Positions 24,252-37,500 are shown, counted from the stretch's first letter. The stretch is 64,000 bases of DNA from Ligustrum vulgare (GCA_963555705.1 OY743176.1:59160040-59224039), one strand, 5' to 3'. Program-made: numbers and translations. Notes: a model not told the origin generated them from the sequence alone.

Positions 24252-24937
24252 CAGGGGCGGACCTAAGGTGGGTCATATTGGGGCACGTGCCCCACTAAAA
24301 AATCTGATTTCTTTTCTTTTTTTTTTTTTTCGGAAAGAAACTAGAATTTGAGATTTTAGTTTGTTAAAAATTTGTGTTTAAAAATATTTTTTTATGTTTT
24401 CAATGTAAAATATGTGGTTGAAAAGTAGATAGAGAAAATTAGTGATGTTAAAAAGTGGTTTGAAAAATCGTATTGTTTAAAAACATATTATTTTTTTATA
24501 GTTTGTCAAACGGAGGTTAAATTATATACTTTTGTTTGGAGTTTATACTTTCAAATTAATATTTTGTGCTATTGATCTCTTTTAAAATTTACAGTTGGAG
24601 ATTGAATATATTTATACAATTGTTTATTTCTTTGTTTATATCAGTAATTGATAAATAAAATTGTAATAACATTTCAAACGTCTCTTCATTTTTCGCAATA
24701 TTTATACAACTTTGATCGTGGTGATTGGTATTCGTTGAATATCTGTTTACAATTGTTTATTTGATTGTTTTTATTAGTTATGAATAGATATTTGAAACAT
24801 AAATCTGCATTTTTTAAAGGATCTTTCTAAAAAAAAAAATTCCGGGGGCACTGCCCCCGAACCCCGTAAACTCCATCGCAAATAACAAAAATTCATTTTT
24901 GTGCCCCACTAAGATGAAACGTCTACGTCCACCACTG
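24252..24937. mobile_element. Non-autonomous hAT element
   Basis: 686 bp. Ends CAGGGGCGGACCTAAG and, reversed, CAGTGGTGGACGTAGAC are inverted repeats of the common plant CAGTGGCGGA type. Flanks ATTGTAAA (24244-24251) and ATTTTAAA (24938-24945) match at 7 of 8. The interior has GGGGGCACTGCCCCCGAA near the right end. No transposase. A diverged relative of the right end lies at 49226-49328. Confidence 0.75.
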
Positions 24938-25366
24938 ATTTTAAATCATGTGAAGACGTGAAGTTTTATAAACAATTTATAAATACTATTTCAATATGAA
25001 CCACCGAACCTTGATTTAATTTTCTAGAAGCTATCCATAGAAAATGGTGCTTATACAATCTTTTTCGAATAGTGATAAAATAGTATATGGACTTTGCTTA
25101 GAAATACATGCTTCCAAGTAGGTGGAAATGACGTGGAAAGGGCTAACCGTTATCTGAAAAATAAGATTATTTAGAAATAAATTTGAATTGGTCTTTATAT
25201 TATCTGGAAATCAGATTAATTAGAAATAAAATTCCTACTTGGAAGATGGATAAATTAGGGGAAAAAAAATCCTACTTGGATTAGTCTTTGTATTTTATCA
25301 AAATTCGGATTAATTAAAATTAAACTCCTAATTGGATTAGTCTTAATTATCTGACCGACCTTGCAC

Positions 25367-25374
25367 TATAAAAG
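25367..25374 (+). promoter_or_regulatory. TATA box of the SDR gene
   Basis: TATAAAAG, 111 bp before the proposed ATG, followed by a short leader made of tandem repeats. Confidence 0.6.
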
Positions 25375-25380
25375 ACATTT

Positions 25381-25484
25381 AGAAGTTCATTGAATTATCT
25401 GCTCACATCAAAGAAGTTCATCGAATTAACTATTCACATCAAAGAAGTTCATCGAATTACCTATTGTGCCAAAGAAGTTCATCA
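25381..25484 (+). repeat. 31-bp tandem repeat in the SDR leader
   Basis: AGAAGTTCAT(C/T)GAATTA starts at 25381, 25412 and 25443, and a partial fourth copy at 25473 runs directly into the start codon. Confidence 0.9.
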
Positions 25485-26427
25485 ATGGGTTCGACTTTTT
25501 TCAGAAGGTATAACTTTTTAAATCTTCATACTGCATGCATTTTGATAAATAAATTGTTAACAAATATTCTCAAGGCATTTATTTTGATTATCACAAAAGT
25601 TGTCGCAGTTATAAATATTGTGTTATGAATATTGTACTAACAAAAAGTGTAATCCTAGGCTGGAAGGAAAGGTAGCAGTAATTACGGGTGCTGCTACGGG
25701 ACTTGGTGAATCAACTGCCAGATTGTTCATCAAACATGGAGCTAAAGTTGTGGTTGCAGACATCAATGATAACTTGGGAGAGAAGTTATGCAAAGAATTG
25801 GGATCATCTGCTTTTTATGTCCACTGTAATGTAACTAATGAATCCCATGTAGAAAATGCAGTTAACACAGCTGTTGAAAAATTTGGAAAATTAGATATAA
25901 TGTACAATAATGCTGGTATAGGAGGGATATCAAATCCAAGCATTCTTGAAATCTCAAAATCAGAGTTCGAAAAGGTTCTTAATGTAAACCTCGTAGGTGT
26001 ATTCTTGGGAGCTAAACACGCTGCCCGAGTAATGATTCCAAATCGCAGTGGGAACATAATTACAACAGCCAGTACTTGTTCGAAAATAGCCGGTGGTTCT
26101 TCACACAATTATGTGGCTTCAAAACATGGGGTGGTAGGACTCACAAAGAATATTGCTGTGGAGCTTGGAAAACATGGCATTCGGGTAAATTGTGTGTCAC
26201 CACACGTAATTCCTACACGTCAATCAAAGGATTTTTACAAGTTGGATGATGAGGGAATATTCAATAATGTACATTCCATCCTCAAAGGTGTTAATCTTCG
26301 AGTAGATGATGTGGCTGAAGCTGTTCTGTTTTTGGCAAGTGACGAGTCAAAGTGTATGAGCGGGCACAACCTTTTCGTTGATGGAGGCATCACCATTGCA
26401 AATTCTAAGTTTTGCATGTTTGATTAA
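25485..26427 (+). CDS. Short-chain dehydrogenase/reductase, SDR110C-type
   Basis: Two exons, 25485-25507 and 25659-26427, joined in phase with GT and AG borders, give 263 residues starting MGSTFFRRLEGKVAVITG. The upstream-most Met of the long frame (25618) lies in the intron, so I chose the exon-1 ATG. The cofactor motif TGAATGLG sits about residues 16-23, followed by an Asp (VVADI) that normally sets NAD(H) preference. Also present are NNAG, a Ser in TASTCS and the catalytic YVASK. The C-terminal SGHNLFVDGG is typical of plant secoisolariciresinol-dehydrogenase, ABA2 and borneol-dehydrogenase relatives. These enzymes oxidise secondary alcohols of lignans, terpenoids or hormones with NAD in the cytosol. 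The substrate cannot be told from sequence. No frame breaks; likely functional. Confidence 0.9.
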
Positions 26428-27783
26428 TCTTAATAATATATTTCCTATAGAAATGTTTAATTTGGTCAGTTAAGTTCTCATGTTTAGTAATATTTCTCCT
26501 GTTTCTTTAAACTTAAATAAATATTGAATTTTTTACAAGGCAATTTTAACTTATTTTCTGATATTTTTAATAATGTCCTCTACTGAATGGTAGTTGTTTG
26601 AGTATTATCATAATACAAATGGATCGACTACTTAAATGTTGTTGAATGGGGAAAAAAATGTATAGGTCCAGTTCCTTCAAAATCTTTGGCCTTTGATTGG
26701 TGAAAAATGTATAGAGCCTGTGTCAAGTTAGAGAGAGACCTGAAATAGTCATGGTGCTCAACAATTTTCAGATTTTTTTCATTTCGATAATTGAATTTGG
26801 ATGTGGGAAGTTATTACTGTTATACCTTTCCTGTTTCAACATCATTTGGATATTTATTGAACAAATTCTGGTCATTACAGTTGTGGTTAGGCGGATTCAA
26901 AATGTGAGCTACTGTTCATACGGTTTAGATTTCTCTCTTCGAGGATGTAGGTTGGATTTTGGTGTTGGTATCTCTATCACACCTCTTATCTATCTTGTTC
27001 TTCACTTTCTAGATCATTTTGAGAACATGTATTTATGCGCACTGTTCAGCAGTTCGCGATTTCGGCTCTGTGACTATGGGTGAGGTGTTTTGGGGCTGAA
27101 AGTGGGGTCTTGACGTTGTTCTAGGTTCATCACCCTCTATTTCGGCCCCGAGATTATTCCAATATTCCAGCTTATCTAGCTCAAATGAGGTCTAGGCTTT
27201 TGTCATTTATTACTGTTCAATCAAAGCTTGGTGTTGTGATTTGCGACTTCTACTGGGTCTTGGACCCTTGCTCTTCACACCCATACTTATATTTATCTAT
27301 GATTGTATATGCGTGAGTCGAAGTGTGTGTATGGGAGTGGATCATAGTGCTTTCGTGTTCTGATCGGTTTTTGCATTTGAATTTTCCTTGAATTCGTTGA
27401 TTTTAATTCGTCCATTGGGATCTCTTGTTAGAATCGCCTGAATTGGTCGTTTCATAAAAATTAAATAGATAAATGAAGAAAAATTGTTTGATTCACGAAT
27501 ATTAAAAATGGCCATACCTACATGCACTTTTCTTTGCAGGCATTCATCAGTGCATGAGACCATTTTGGAATTATCTTTTTGTGTGAGATTGAGTGGGTGC
27601 ATTGCATTGTGTATTATGAAGACCAAGATAGACAAAGGATTAGAGAGGTAGTTATGAAAGAATTCATAGAAACAGGAAAATAATGGATTTCTCAGGCTGG
27701 GACCTCTCCTTTTTTTTTTTTTTTTTTTGTAAATCTTGTTATCGACATATGAAATATCAAGTGTCTAGAATTACAGGGGCTAA
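26428..27783. other. Downstream spacer, no gene recognised
   Basis: AT-rich 3' region of the SDR gene, then sequence with small open frames on both strands that match nothing I know. A T-run of about 20 lies near 27711-27729. Confidence 0.4.
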
Positions 27784-27785
27784 AT

Positions 27786-27917
27786 TTTAATGACTACGTT
27801 AAGGATAACGGTCTTTTGGCAGGAAGGATAAAAGCGAGGAAGTATCGTGAGGGTGTGATAGTACAAAATTCCACAAGTGCTATCGTGACATGGAAACTAG
27901 GTATTTAATCTAGGATT
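27786..27917 (+). repeat. Dispersed 130-bp repeat, copy 2
   Basis: Direct relative of 20547-20673; see that entry. Confidence 0.85.
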
Positions 27918-28086
27918 AATAATTAGTCTAATGAGCAATTTATGGTGTTGCTTTCCTTTCATACGGGTTCCTTTGGCGCTACACAACTCCAAGATAAAAC
28001 TCATATAACTCATAGTTAGTTCTCCTTTTATGGACACGACAACATGGAGATAAAGAACGAACCTCTATCAAGTTGCCAAAGTATAA

Positions 28087-28615
28087 GGCTGCGTTTGATA
28101 GCGATGGTGGAATTTGGGTGGAAATAAAATGAATTTTAGGGAATTGAATTTTACGGAATTAAATTCCTGAGAGTTGAAAGTTTAATGTGTTTGATTAGTT
28201 TAATTTTCTAGGTAGAAAAAGTGAAGAATTTTCCAATTTTTGTTGTTTGATTGACATTATTTTCTATGGAAAATAAAATAAAATTTAGCTATTATAATAT
28301 TTTTTATTTTTTTTTTCATTTTTTAACAAGTTTGTACTTAGTAATAATAATGTTAATTTTTGGGAAAAAAATAAATCAATTAATAACAACAAAAATAATC
28401 AAACGTAACAAAAATGGTATAAGATTTTCCATGAAAAATAAAACATCCTCTCCCTCTTGGAAAACGAATTCATCCAAAACAAGGAAAATACCGGATTTCG
28501 AGGCAAGTGGGAAAATGAATTCCATGAAAAATTTAGGCAATCAAACAGCGCAAAGTTGGAAAATCACGTGAAAAATCATATTTTCCATGAAATTCACGAC
28601 GAATCAAACGGAGCC
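28087..28615 (+). mobile_element. Tourist-like MITE, copy 2, target duplication TAA
   Basis: Ends GGCTGCGTTTGATAGC and AATCAAACGGAGCC, flanked by TAA at 28084-28086 and 28616-28618. Same family as 23130-23659 in the opposite orientation, with long shared stretches such as GAAAGTTTAATGTGTTTGAT. Confidence 0.8.
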
Positions 28616-28701
28616 TAAGAATAGTATAAAATGTATATGGAGAATAATCTTTTTCATTGTGTTTTCCTAGTTATGTTTTTCAATTAAAATATTATCTCAT
28701 T

Positions 28702-31700
28702 TGATGTGATCCGGGATAAGAGCTCAAATGAGAAATCAAGATACGGGTGATGCAACAGCAATCTACATGAAAAATTGAGCAAGTTTCGTGCTAGGCCCTA
28801 GTCGAGAATCAAACCGAATCAAATTGTTTCAAAATAGGTGAAGAACCAGTGGGAGTTGAACCACGCGATCGCGCGGCACAACCTGGGAGCGATCGCACGA
28901 CTACACCAAAAATTCACCCGAAGGCTTCAAGGTTAACCACGCAATCTCACGAGTTAAAACCAAGTAATTGGGCGGTTGAAATCAAAGTAGAATTTCGAAG
29001 ATTTTATTTCCTTTTCAGTTTTAGTTATTTTAGTTCAATTAGAACTCTATTTTGAGCCTATTAGCGGCTACCCTAGTTGTTAGGTCGTTTTTCATTATTT
29101 ATATGTTTTTCATTCATCGTAACAATTAAACTTTGATTTGATTAAAACAGCTTATTGAAGATTCAATAAAATATATAGTTGGATTCCTATATTTCTTCGA
29201 ACTTATCAATAATTATTTCTTGTAGTGTTTATCCCGAACTTATCAAATATTCACGAGTATTTGTGGCGTTCAAATCAGAAACTTATCAAGGAAGTTGGAC
29301 AGATCCTTGTGGCGTTTCGCAAATCTTGGTTCTTCAATCTGCATCGTCGATTTCGCGTCATGATTGTCAGGTCAAGATTCCACCATCCATCCACAACCTA
29401 AGTTCGGAACTTTCCAGCGTTAATTCCGTGCATCTTGAATCGTGTCATTTGATATCAGAGCTGGACTCTGAATTCAAGTTTCATTCTATCCTAGTTTGAT
29501 TTTTATGTATTTATTATCGAGTCTGCCACATAAAATCATCCATTTTTTTTAGTCTTGTTTTCAAGCTTTCTTGTTTTTCGTGCTCTTTGTGTCAGTAAAA
29601 CTTTTCCAGATTTTTATCCATATAAAATTCCACAAAAAATTCAAAAGTGTTTATTTTCTTTAATTCTTATTCGAATTCAGTTCCGTTTGTCTCATCACAC
29701 TCATAGTCGAATCTCGGATTTAAAAAAAAAAATTATAAATAAAATATATTTTATTTATTTTAATTAATTCCAAGAATTCAGAAAAAAATGAGTTATTCCA
29801 AAATTCAAGAACCACTTTCTTGAATTTCTTAATCCTTTGTTTTATTGTTCTTTTTTATTTCATTCCACATAAATTCCACAATGTCCAAATTTTCAAAAAA
29901 AAAAAAAAAAAATCTTCATCTAGAAGGGATAATGATAAAGATCTTGTGTGGAGGTTTTTTGATGAAGTTAAGATGAGATTGGATAAACCAAATGAAAAAA
30001 GGGCCAAATTGAAAAAGGAACAATGTCAAACAAATCGTAGTGATGAAAGGCATTATATGCGTGATCATAAGCCTAGGGATGGAATGGGGGTTAAGAGGGG
30101 AGCAGAGATTGATCCGAATGCGATTTTGAAGATTCAAAAAGAAATCTATGAGAAAAGAATGAGGTGTGAACGGGAAGTAGAAAGGAAAATGTTGGCTAGG
30201 TTACAAAAGAAAGATGAGAGAAGAGAGACTATAATTAAATAGTTAAGGAAGAGTGAAATACATATTTTAGTAGAGCCTCAGATTGAGAATGTTGAGAAAG
30301 AGGAGGGTGAGTTAGAATTGAAGTTAGAAGTAGTTGCAGAAACTCCGAATTTTGGGGTGGAAGATGAAAATTTGGGTAGTGAAGAGATGGGTGAACAAAA
30401 AGACATAATTGTTGACAAGGGGTATGAGGAGAAAAATAATAGTGAGGTTGAAGTGATTGAGAATAATATTGTTGATGAGAAGCGTGAATTGGAGGTTGGG
30501 GTAGAAGTACAAATTTTAAACTTCGAAGTTGAAGATCAACATTTGGGTAGTTACGAGGGAGTGTATAAAAATGTTGATAAAAGTGTGGTGTTAGAAATGT
30601 AGTTGGGCTTTAGAGAAAAGAAAATGAAGATAAAAGGCAAAAATTTGAAAAGATTGGAGAAGGTGAAGAGAAGGGCCTCGTTGTGAGGAAAAATGAATTG
30701 GAGATAATGAACCATGAGTACAAGAATCCATATCTTGTACATTTTGAAACTAACATTTCCTATCCCGTTTTGCTTAATTCCTTTTTTCAAGTTAATTGCA
30801 CTTGGAAATTTGGGTCGCACTACTTTTTCCCAAGGGAGCTTGTGATTCGATCTTTCGCCTAATCCAAGTTGCATGATATTGTTGGTCGATCTCATTGTAG
30901 AGGAGCAAGATTTTTCCATTTAATCCAGGTGGGAAGATTCTACATCCAGCCCCCCCCCCCCCCCAAAAAAAAGGACGCATTTAAAAAAAAAAAAAAAAGC
31001 AGGTCAGAAGTTGATTCGAGGTCGAATCCTTTTTAAGAGAGAGGGGATGATGTGATCCGGGATAGGAGCTCAAAGGAGAAATCAAGACAGGGCGATGCAA
31101 CAACAATTGACATGGAAAATTGAGTAAGTTCGTATTGGGCCCAGTCGAGAATCAAATCGGATCAAATTGTTTCAAAAGAGGTGAAGAACCAACCGGAGTT
31201 GAACCATGCGATCGCGTGACTGCAACAAAAATTCATTCGAAAGTTTCAAGGTTAACCATGCGATCACGCGGTTGAAATCAGAGCAGAATTTCGCAGATTT
31301 TATTTCCTTTTCAGTTTTAGTTATTTTGGTCAATTAGAACTCTATTTTGAGCCCATTAGTGGCTACCCTAGTTGTTAGGTCGTTTTTCATTATTTATATG
31401 CTTTTCATTTATTGTAACAATTAAGTTTTGACTTGATTAAAACAGTTTATTGAGGATTTAATAAAATATGTAGGTGAATTCCTATTTTTTTCGAACTTAT
31501 CAAGAATTATTTCTTGTGACGTTCATCTCGGATTTATCAAATATTCGAGAGAGTATTTGTGACGCTCAAATCAAAAAACTTATCAAGAACGTTGGACAGA
31601 TCCTTGTGGTGTCTCGCAAATCTTGGTTCTTCAATCTGCATCGTCGATTCCACGTCGTGATTGTTAAGTCAAGATTCCACCGTTCATCACAACCTAGGTT

Positions 31701-31742
31701 CGAAACTTTTCTACGTTAATTCCGCTATCTCGAATTGGGTCA
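28702..31742 (+). mobile_element. Non-autonomous LTR retrotransposon, target duplication TCATT
   Basis: LTRs 28702-29447 and 31048-31742 both start TGATGTGATCCGGGATA and end GTCA. Perfect TCATT at 28697-28701 and 31743-31747. Just after the 5' LTR, TGATATCAGAGCTGGA resembles the usual initiator-Met primer site; before the 3' LTR lies AAGAGAGAGGGGA. The LTRs differ by substitutions and a roughly 50-bp length difference, so the insertion is older than the one at 9.6 kb. The 1.6-kb interior has one charged open frame and no pol genes. Confidence 0.9.
29820..30602 (+). pseudogene. Charged coiled-coil-like open frame of the LTR element, one nonsense codon
   Basis: A single frame interrupted only by TAG at 30240-30242. 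The first half is basic (KKKKKKSSSRRDNDKDLVW, KRMRCEREVERKMLARLQKK) and the second acidic (EEKNNSEVEVIENN, DKSVVLEM). Heptad-like charged stretches suggest a coiled coil. A run of 18 A near 29896 could cause frame slippage. No known retroelement domain. It sits where gag would be. Confidence 0.5.
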
Positions 31743-31885
31743 TCATTTTATAGGTAAAATTCAACCACAACCATTAATCGACAAATATAAGTTGCACTAT
31801 AGAAGTAAGGTGTTTTTAATTTTTGTGTTAAATCTGAATTAAATCAAAACCTGAAAATTTAAGGTACTAGTTTTGAAATTTAAAA

Positions 31886-32715
31886 CTTTTAGATGGCGTT
31901 CTGTTTGTATTTTCATTTTCGAAAACGTTTTGTGTTTTGTGTTTTCATTTTTGTTTTCAAATTTGCTGAAAACGCGTTTGGTTTGTCATTTCTGAAAACT
32001 GTTTTTGAAAATGAAAAGCTGGAAAACACGTTCTGTTTGAAATTTTGCAGAACACTATTTAAACTATTTTTAATTAATTTGTTTGCAGAATACTATTAAC
32101 TCCAACTCAAATTTCCTTTCACAATACACTAAAAATATGGTTACATGCAATACACTAATGTGAGCATTAAGAGTCTATATTAACACAGCTTGGTCAGGTT
32201 CGGGACTTGAGAAAGCTCTACTTCTATTAAAATCCAGAAAATGCAAGTTCTTTCAAAACCACCAGAGTCCATTTATCATTGCATTTTTTGAAATATAACA
32301 ACAAGAATTCTCATTTAATTTTTTTTTGTAATGTTGATATTGAATTCAATAAAATTTTATTTAAATTAAGTTCCAAGTTAGGATAATTCTAAAAAAAAAA
32401 AAAAAAAATATTCTTTATTTAGGCTTAGTTCCAAGTTAGGATAATTCTAAAAAAATAAAAAATAAATAAAAAAAATAAAAAACTTTATATTAAGCTTAGT
32501 TCTAAGTTAAGATAATTCTATAAAAAAATAAAAATAATAAAAAAAAATCCCAAAACGCGTTTTCCGCGTTTTGGACATTTTTTGTCGAAATACACACAAA
32601 ACGCCCAAAACGATGTTTCGGGCGTTTTCCGTTTTGTGTACAAATTTTTTTTTTGTTTTCCAAAATGCGTTTTCGAAAATAAAAACAGAAAATGACATCA
32701 AAACAGCAAAGAGAA
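31886..32715. mobile_element. Putative MITE with inverted CGTTTTCGAAAA ends
   Basis: The left end has GTTCTGTTTGTATTTTCATTTTCGAAAACG; the right end, reversed, has GTTCTCTTTGCTGTTTTGAT and then CGAAAACGCATTTTGG. Within it GCTTAGTTCCAAGTTAGGAT-AATTCTA with an A-rich tail is repeated three times (about 32365-32525). No target duplication was established. Confidence 0.5.
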
Positions 32716-33489
32716 CAGGGGCTTACTGTTTATGTTGCAATAAATAGTACTTGTCAAATCCATTTGAAAATGAAATTTAGTTGGTTAAACATCCAAAAAA
32801 TCTATCATACAAGTTCTCAAAATGTCCTTCACCCTTCTCGTCCTCATCCTTAGATTGGCCATTGCCGCCCACGAGCATGATGCTCTGTTCCGAATTTTAC
32901 GCAAAAACTTGACCGAAAGCCAAATTTATTGCCAGGATGTGCCAAAAAAAAAAAAAAAAAAAAAAACGCCATGGCAACAGAAACCAGGAGTGCTGCATCA
33001 ATGATGCGCTTAAAGTTCCATGATAGTTTAGTTAATATAAAACCTATTTGGTAATGTGAAAAGTTTTGATTTTTGTGATTTTTTTTTTTTTATGGATGTG
33101 TGATTTAAAAACGTTTGAAAGTAAAAAACTGTGAATTGACTAAAAATGAATGGTAGAGATTGAATTTCAAAAGTTGTGAAAATTTTTGCTTTTCCAAACA
33201 AGCTCATAGTTCTTACCTCAAAGCTTGCTGATTTAAAAACTGATTTCTTTGTTCAATCAAGATTTTGAATAGAATTTTCCTGGATTTTTGTTTCGTAGGG
33301 ATGTGATGATTCAGTGTTGCTTGATGACGCCCCAAAGATGCTGAGCGAGAAATTATATTTGTCGAACACTAATTCATTAAGATGATTCGAAGTTATTGAT
33401 GAAGTCAAGGAAGCCTTGGAGAATGCCTGTCCAAGTATCATCTCTTGTGCTGACATTGTAATATGTCTATTAGAGACGCTGTTGTTCTG

Positions 33490-34537
33490 GTAAGCTTATA
33501 TATACAACTAGTTTGACGCATGTACGATGCACGTGTCATATTATTTTTAAATATATAATAGCGTATGCATGTTCAATACACGCAGTTGTACCTAAAGAGC
33601 ACCGTACCATAGAATGTGCCCTTCAAGGGCACTAGATCAAAATTGTGTACCTAAAATGAGAACTTCGTAACAACTTTCATCTTGAAGTTTTCCCCACACC
33701 ATTTATTAACAACTACTCTATTTCTACCTACATATATAAATAAGAAGCAATTACAAAACTCTATATCTATCATGTGAATAAGTGTAGAAGCACTCCCAAT
33801 AGATAATATCACTCCCAAATGAATAAAAGAAAATAAAAATCCCAAATGAATAAAGGAAAAAAAATTAAGAAATTTGTTTTTTATAAAAAAAAAAATCGAG
33901 AAGTCAAACAAGCTTCCCAAAAGAGTATATGTTCCTTTGATTAATCATCTTCATGTTTGCATCACGGGTAACAAGTACCAGCATACGAAGTTTAATAATT
34001 CCACTCAAATTCAAGCTATACTTACAATTCTCCTAGATCTCTAAATGTATAGCTATCCCTGTAAGATAGTAAAGCAAGCAAAATTTCAGGAAATAACAAT
34101 GGATACAAAGGTGAGAGGGAAGCTGCCAAAGGCGCATTTAAAATTTATATATATATATATATATAAAAAAAAAAAACATTGATATAGTAGTTTTTTTTAC
34201 ATATTGTTACTAATTGCACCTGTTATGAAGATAATATATGAAGTCATAAGGAGTATTAGCCAAATGATATTATCTATATAAGAAAAAACACAACCAAGCA
34301 TAAGATGAGGAGTTGTGGCGTGGAAAGGCAATTACATTAATGAAAACGGGATAAGCCAAAGTGAAAATCTGACAGATATATCACAGAGGTGACATTGAAT
34401 TGAAGAACGCAGCTAACTCACTGGATTTCTCTTAGATGACTCAGGATGGAGATAACGAGCAAGTGGTGGCATGTTACACCGTGAATGAGATATATAAATC
34501 AACAAAAGGAGGCAATTAACTTACTGCCAGTAAATGA
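33490..34537. other. Peroxidase intron 2 start, spacer
   Basis: Begins with the GTAAGC donor. ACTAGTTTGACGCATGTACG at about 33511 and AGAGCACCGTACCATAG near 33596 look like ends of small elements but were not resolved. No gene. Confidence 0.35.
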
Positions 34538-37500
34538 CTACAGACCCTGAAACATGGAAGTTCCTCAAACTCAATGAAAGTCACACCAATTGTAAAAGAA
34601 AAATCTCAATTCGTTCTACTATTTTCTATAGTTGGCATTTATGGTCAATCTAAACAAGGGCATAAATTATCTTTCATGACAAACATCATAAATCATCAAA
34701 TTTCATTTGATAGTACACACTTTATCATCTTAATAAAAATCCCCTAAACCTCTGGATGAATGATTAGTAGCAATGTGATCCCACTTCCATTTAAACCTCA
34801 TTTTACTAATCTATACGCATGTGCTTGTGGAGATGGAGAAGGTTTTTAGTATTAATTGCAAGGGCGCATTTAATGTCAGGACCCCAAGTTCACAATTATC
34901 CTATTGGCCATTGCAAATCAAGATACTTTTCAAACCAGTGCATGAAAAATATGTAAATTTGTAGAGATACCTGACCAGCACGAAGCTCAAGAGCGACTTC
35001 CTTTTGTGAAGTAAATTTTATCTGAAAAGATGAATTTGTAAACAATTTTTCTGATGGCATATAAATCTTAATTTAACTCATAGATATAGGACAGAATGAG
35101 ACCACATTAAATAAGACAAATATTTCAAGTGATTCAGCCTTCACATATTTTCTGTAAATCTGATTTCTAAAAAATGGAAATAAGAGCCAAAGAGAAGAAA
35201 AATGGAACTTTTCTGTAGTATTGTGCATTACGTAAAATGAACCACAAAACTATATTGGTTTGTTAGAAAAGAATAATGATTCTCCACAAAACAATCTAAT
35301 TTCCACTATTCCTGTAGTTCCCAAAAAAAAAAAAAAATGATCAAGAAGACCTATTCCTCCAACACTCTCCTTGGGATGTAAGAACTCATTTGATCATATT
35401 CTTACCATACCATTTTTTCCTTCAAACAAGTCCTAAAGTGACCTCAAGACATCCTAAACTACTTAAATAAGCAATTCCAATTTAACTTTCATATATATGT
35501 TGGATAAAATTCAATAATGTGGGGCCAAACATGTATAAAATAAAATGTGTGGTGCTATCTTAAGGATTTAGTCAATAAAGTGATCCACTAAAGATTATTC
35601 AGGACTAATGGATATTAAGTGTCGTGAGATTAAAGTGTAGAGACGGATTCAATATTTTAAATTGATGAGGGGCCAATTTAATAACATTGAAACACGATAG
35701 CTGCCCTACAGCTATTTATATAGGTCATGGTTCCCAATTGAGCGTGGCTTTTCATAATTCTCTGCATCCCCATCAACAGAGAAGAAAAATAAGGAGAAAA
35801 CCACGAATCAGTTGGAAGGTCATAACCCCGTTCGATCAAACAAAATAATGGATTCAAGTACGCTTTCGCTTCAGTTTCGATCTTGATAATCACAACATGA
35901 TGTTTATGGATTTTAGATGAGCAATCATCTATATTAAATTTAATTTCAACAAGTGGTATTAGAGCCAACATCGTGTTGAATTATCAGATCAATTTCGAAC
36001 GCATATATGTGAAACCTTAATTTTTGCATATGTATATGCAAAACAGGTCTCTGATTTCGACAATATACATACATAGCGAGATTGAAGAAAAATTGGAAAT
36101 ATGGATTCTTGTTTTTTTTTTTTTTTTTTTTTTTTTTCAGCCGTTCGTTATCTCTGTGTATGTATATATGCGAAAATCTTGGTTTAATAAAATTTGATTG
36201 TCAGTTTTGGTTTTGTATGTTTCGAATTGTGTTGTTGTGTATGGTTATGGATTCTATGAATTGTGGTATTTGTTGATGCTGGAAATGATCCGGTTGGGAA
36301 GGAGAAGCCGCGCGTTGCGCGTTGAGCGCTGCTTGCAGCGTCGTCGTGTGTGATGGGCTTGGGTGGATTCAGAGCAGCGGCTGTGTTCTTGGTTGCAGCG
36401 CCGTTGATGGCGCTGCAGGCGGTGTGCGACGCCGGCGATGGCGCCGCGTCCTTGGGACTGGTGTGCGGCGGCTAGGGTTTGGTTGCAAACCCTAGCTGTT
36501 GCAATTTTTAGGGTTAGGGGCCTCATTCGGAAATTTGAAGTGTTGAAGGGCCTGATTGCAATTCACGAAAATTACTTTTATTTCACATCAGGTCCTCCTG
36601 ATTTGTTTTAATAATTAATAAAACCCTAAGCTTATAAAACCTTTTAAATTAGTCCCTCAGACTTCTGAATTTGCGAAATAAGCCCCTACAGTTATCAAAT
36701 CATTTAAGTTGGGTTTTAAAAGTTCTGAATTTCACGATTCAGTCCCTAAAGTTTCAGTTTTTAATAAATTGGCTGCTAAAGTTTGGGAAAATTGCAATTT
36801 AGTCCTTCAAGTTTAAAAATATTTTATAATTGGCCAATCAAGTGTAATTAAATTGCAATTTAACCATCCAAATTAATGATTACTTAATCCTAAAGTATTG
36901 AATTTCATAATTCAAATCCTAAAGTCTTAAATATATGCAAAACAGTTAATTCAAGTTCAAATTTTGGTATGAAAGACTCTTTTGAGAAATATAATATTTC
37001 AAAGTGACTTAATTGAAGCAACATGTTGCCAAAGTAACCTCTCTTGTGAAAATTAATTAACTTAGAATATTAGAAGGTTTCGTGTGTGTGTTGTTCATGC
37101 GGATATTGATCGGCCCAAAGGAAGGTCAATGTTTGGCTGAAATTTCACATGCACCTGTGGTAATAAACACGTGACGATTATTTGGTTTAACGTGTGATCA
37201 ATAAATCGGTCCAAAGAAAGGTTTATTGGTTGACATGTCTTATTGTCAGTGTTTGATTACTACATCGAGAGTAGCACTTACAAGTCAATATTTCTGTCCA
37301 AAGACTAAATATTGATGTTGTGCAGGGTATCTTGTGATGGGCCTTACCATTATTTGAAATTATTATTTGCATAATAAAGTACTAATGTAAGCTATTTCCA
37401 TCTTCTTCTCTATACAGTTAATTCATCTGCTACCACAATATCTGCAAATCTTAATTCAATTCCCATGCTTGATGGGTCAAACTTCAAGGATTGGAAAGAG

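Noticed and set aside
25618..25658. Upstream Met of the SDR frame
   Set aside because: Lies in intron 1; the exon at 25485 joins in phase and gives the usual SDR N-terminus.
26751..27083. 110-codon hydrophobic frame
   Set aside because: Phe/Ile/Leu-rich frame in T-rich DNA, no splice or family support.
34430..34500. Possible exon reading MPPLARYLHPESSKRNP on the minus strand
   Set aside because: Good GTGAGT donor but no acceptor upstream, and it lies after the stop of the unknown gene.
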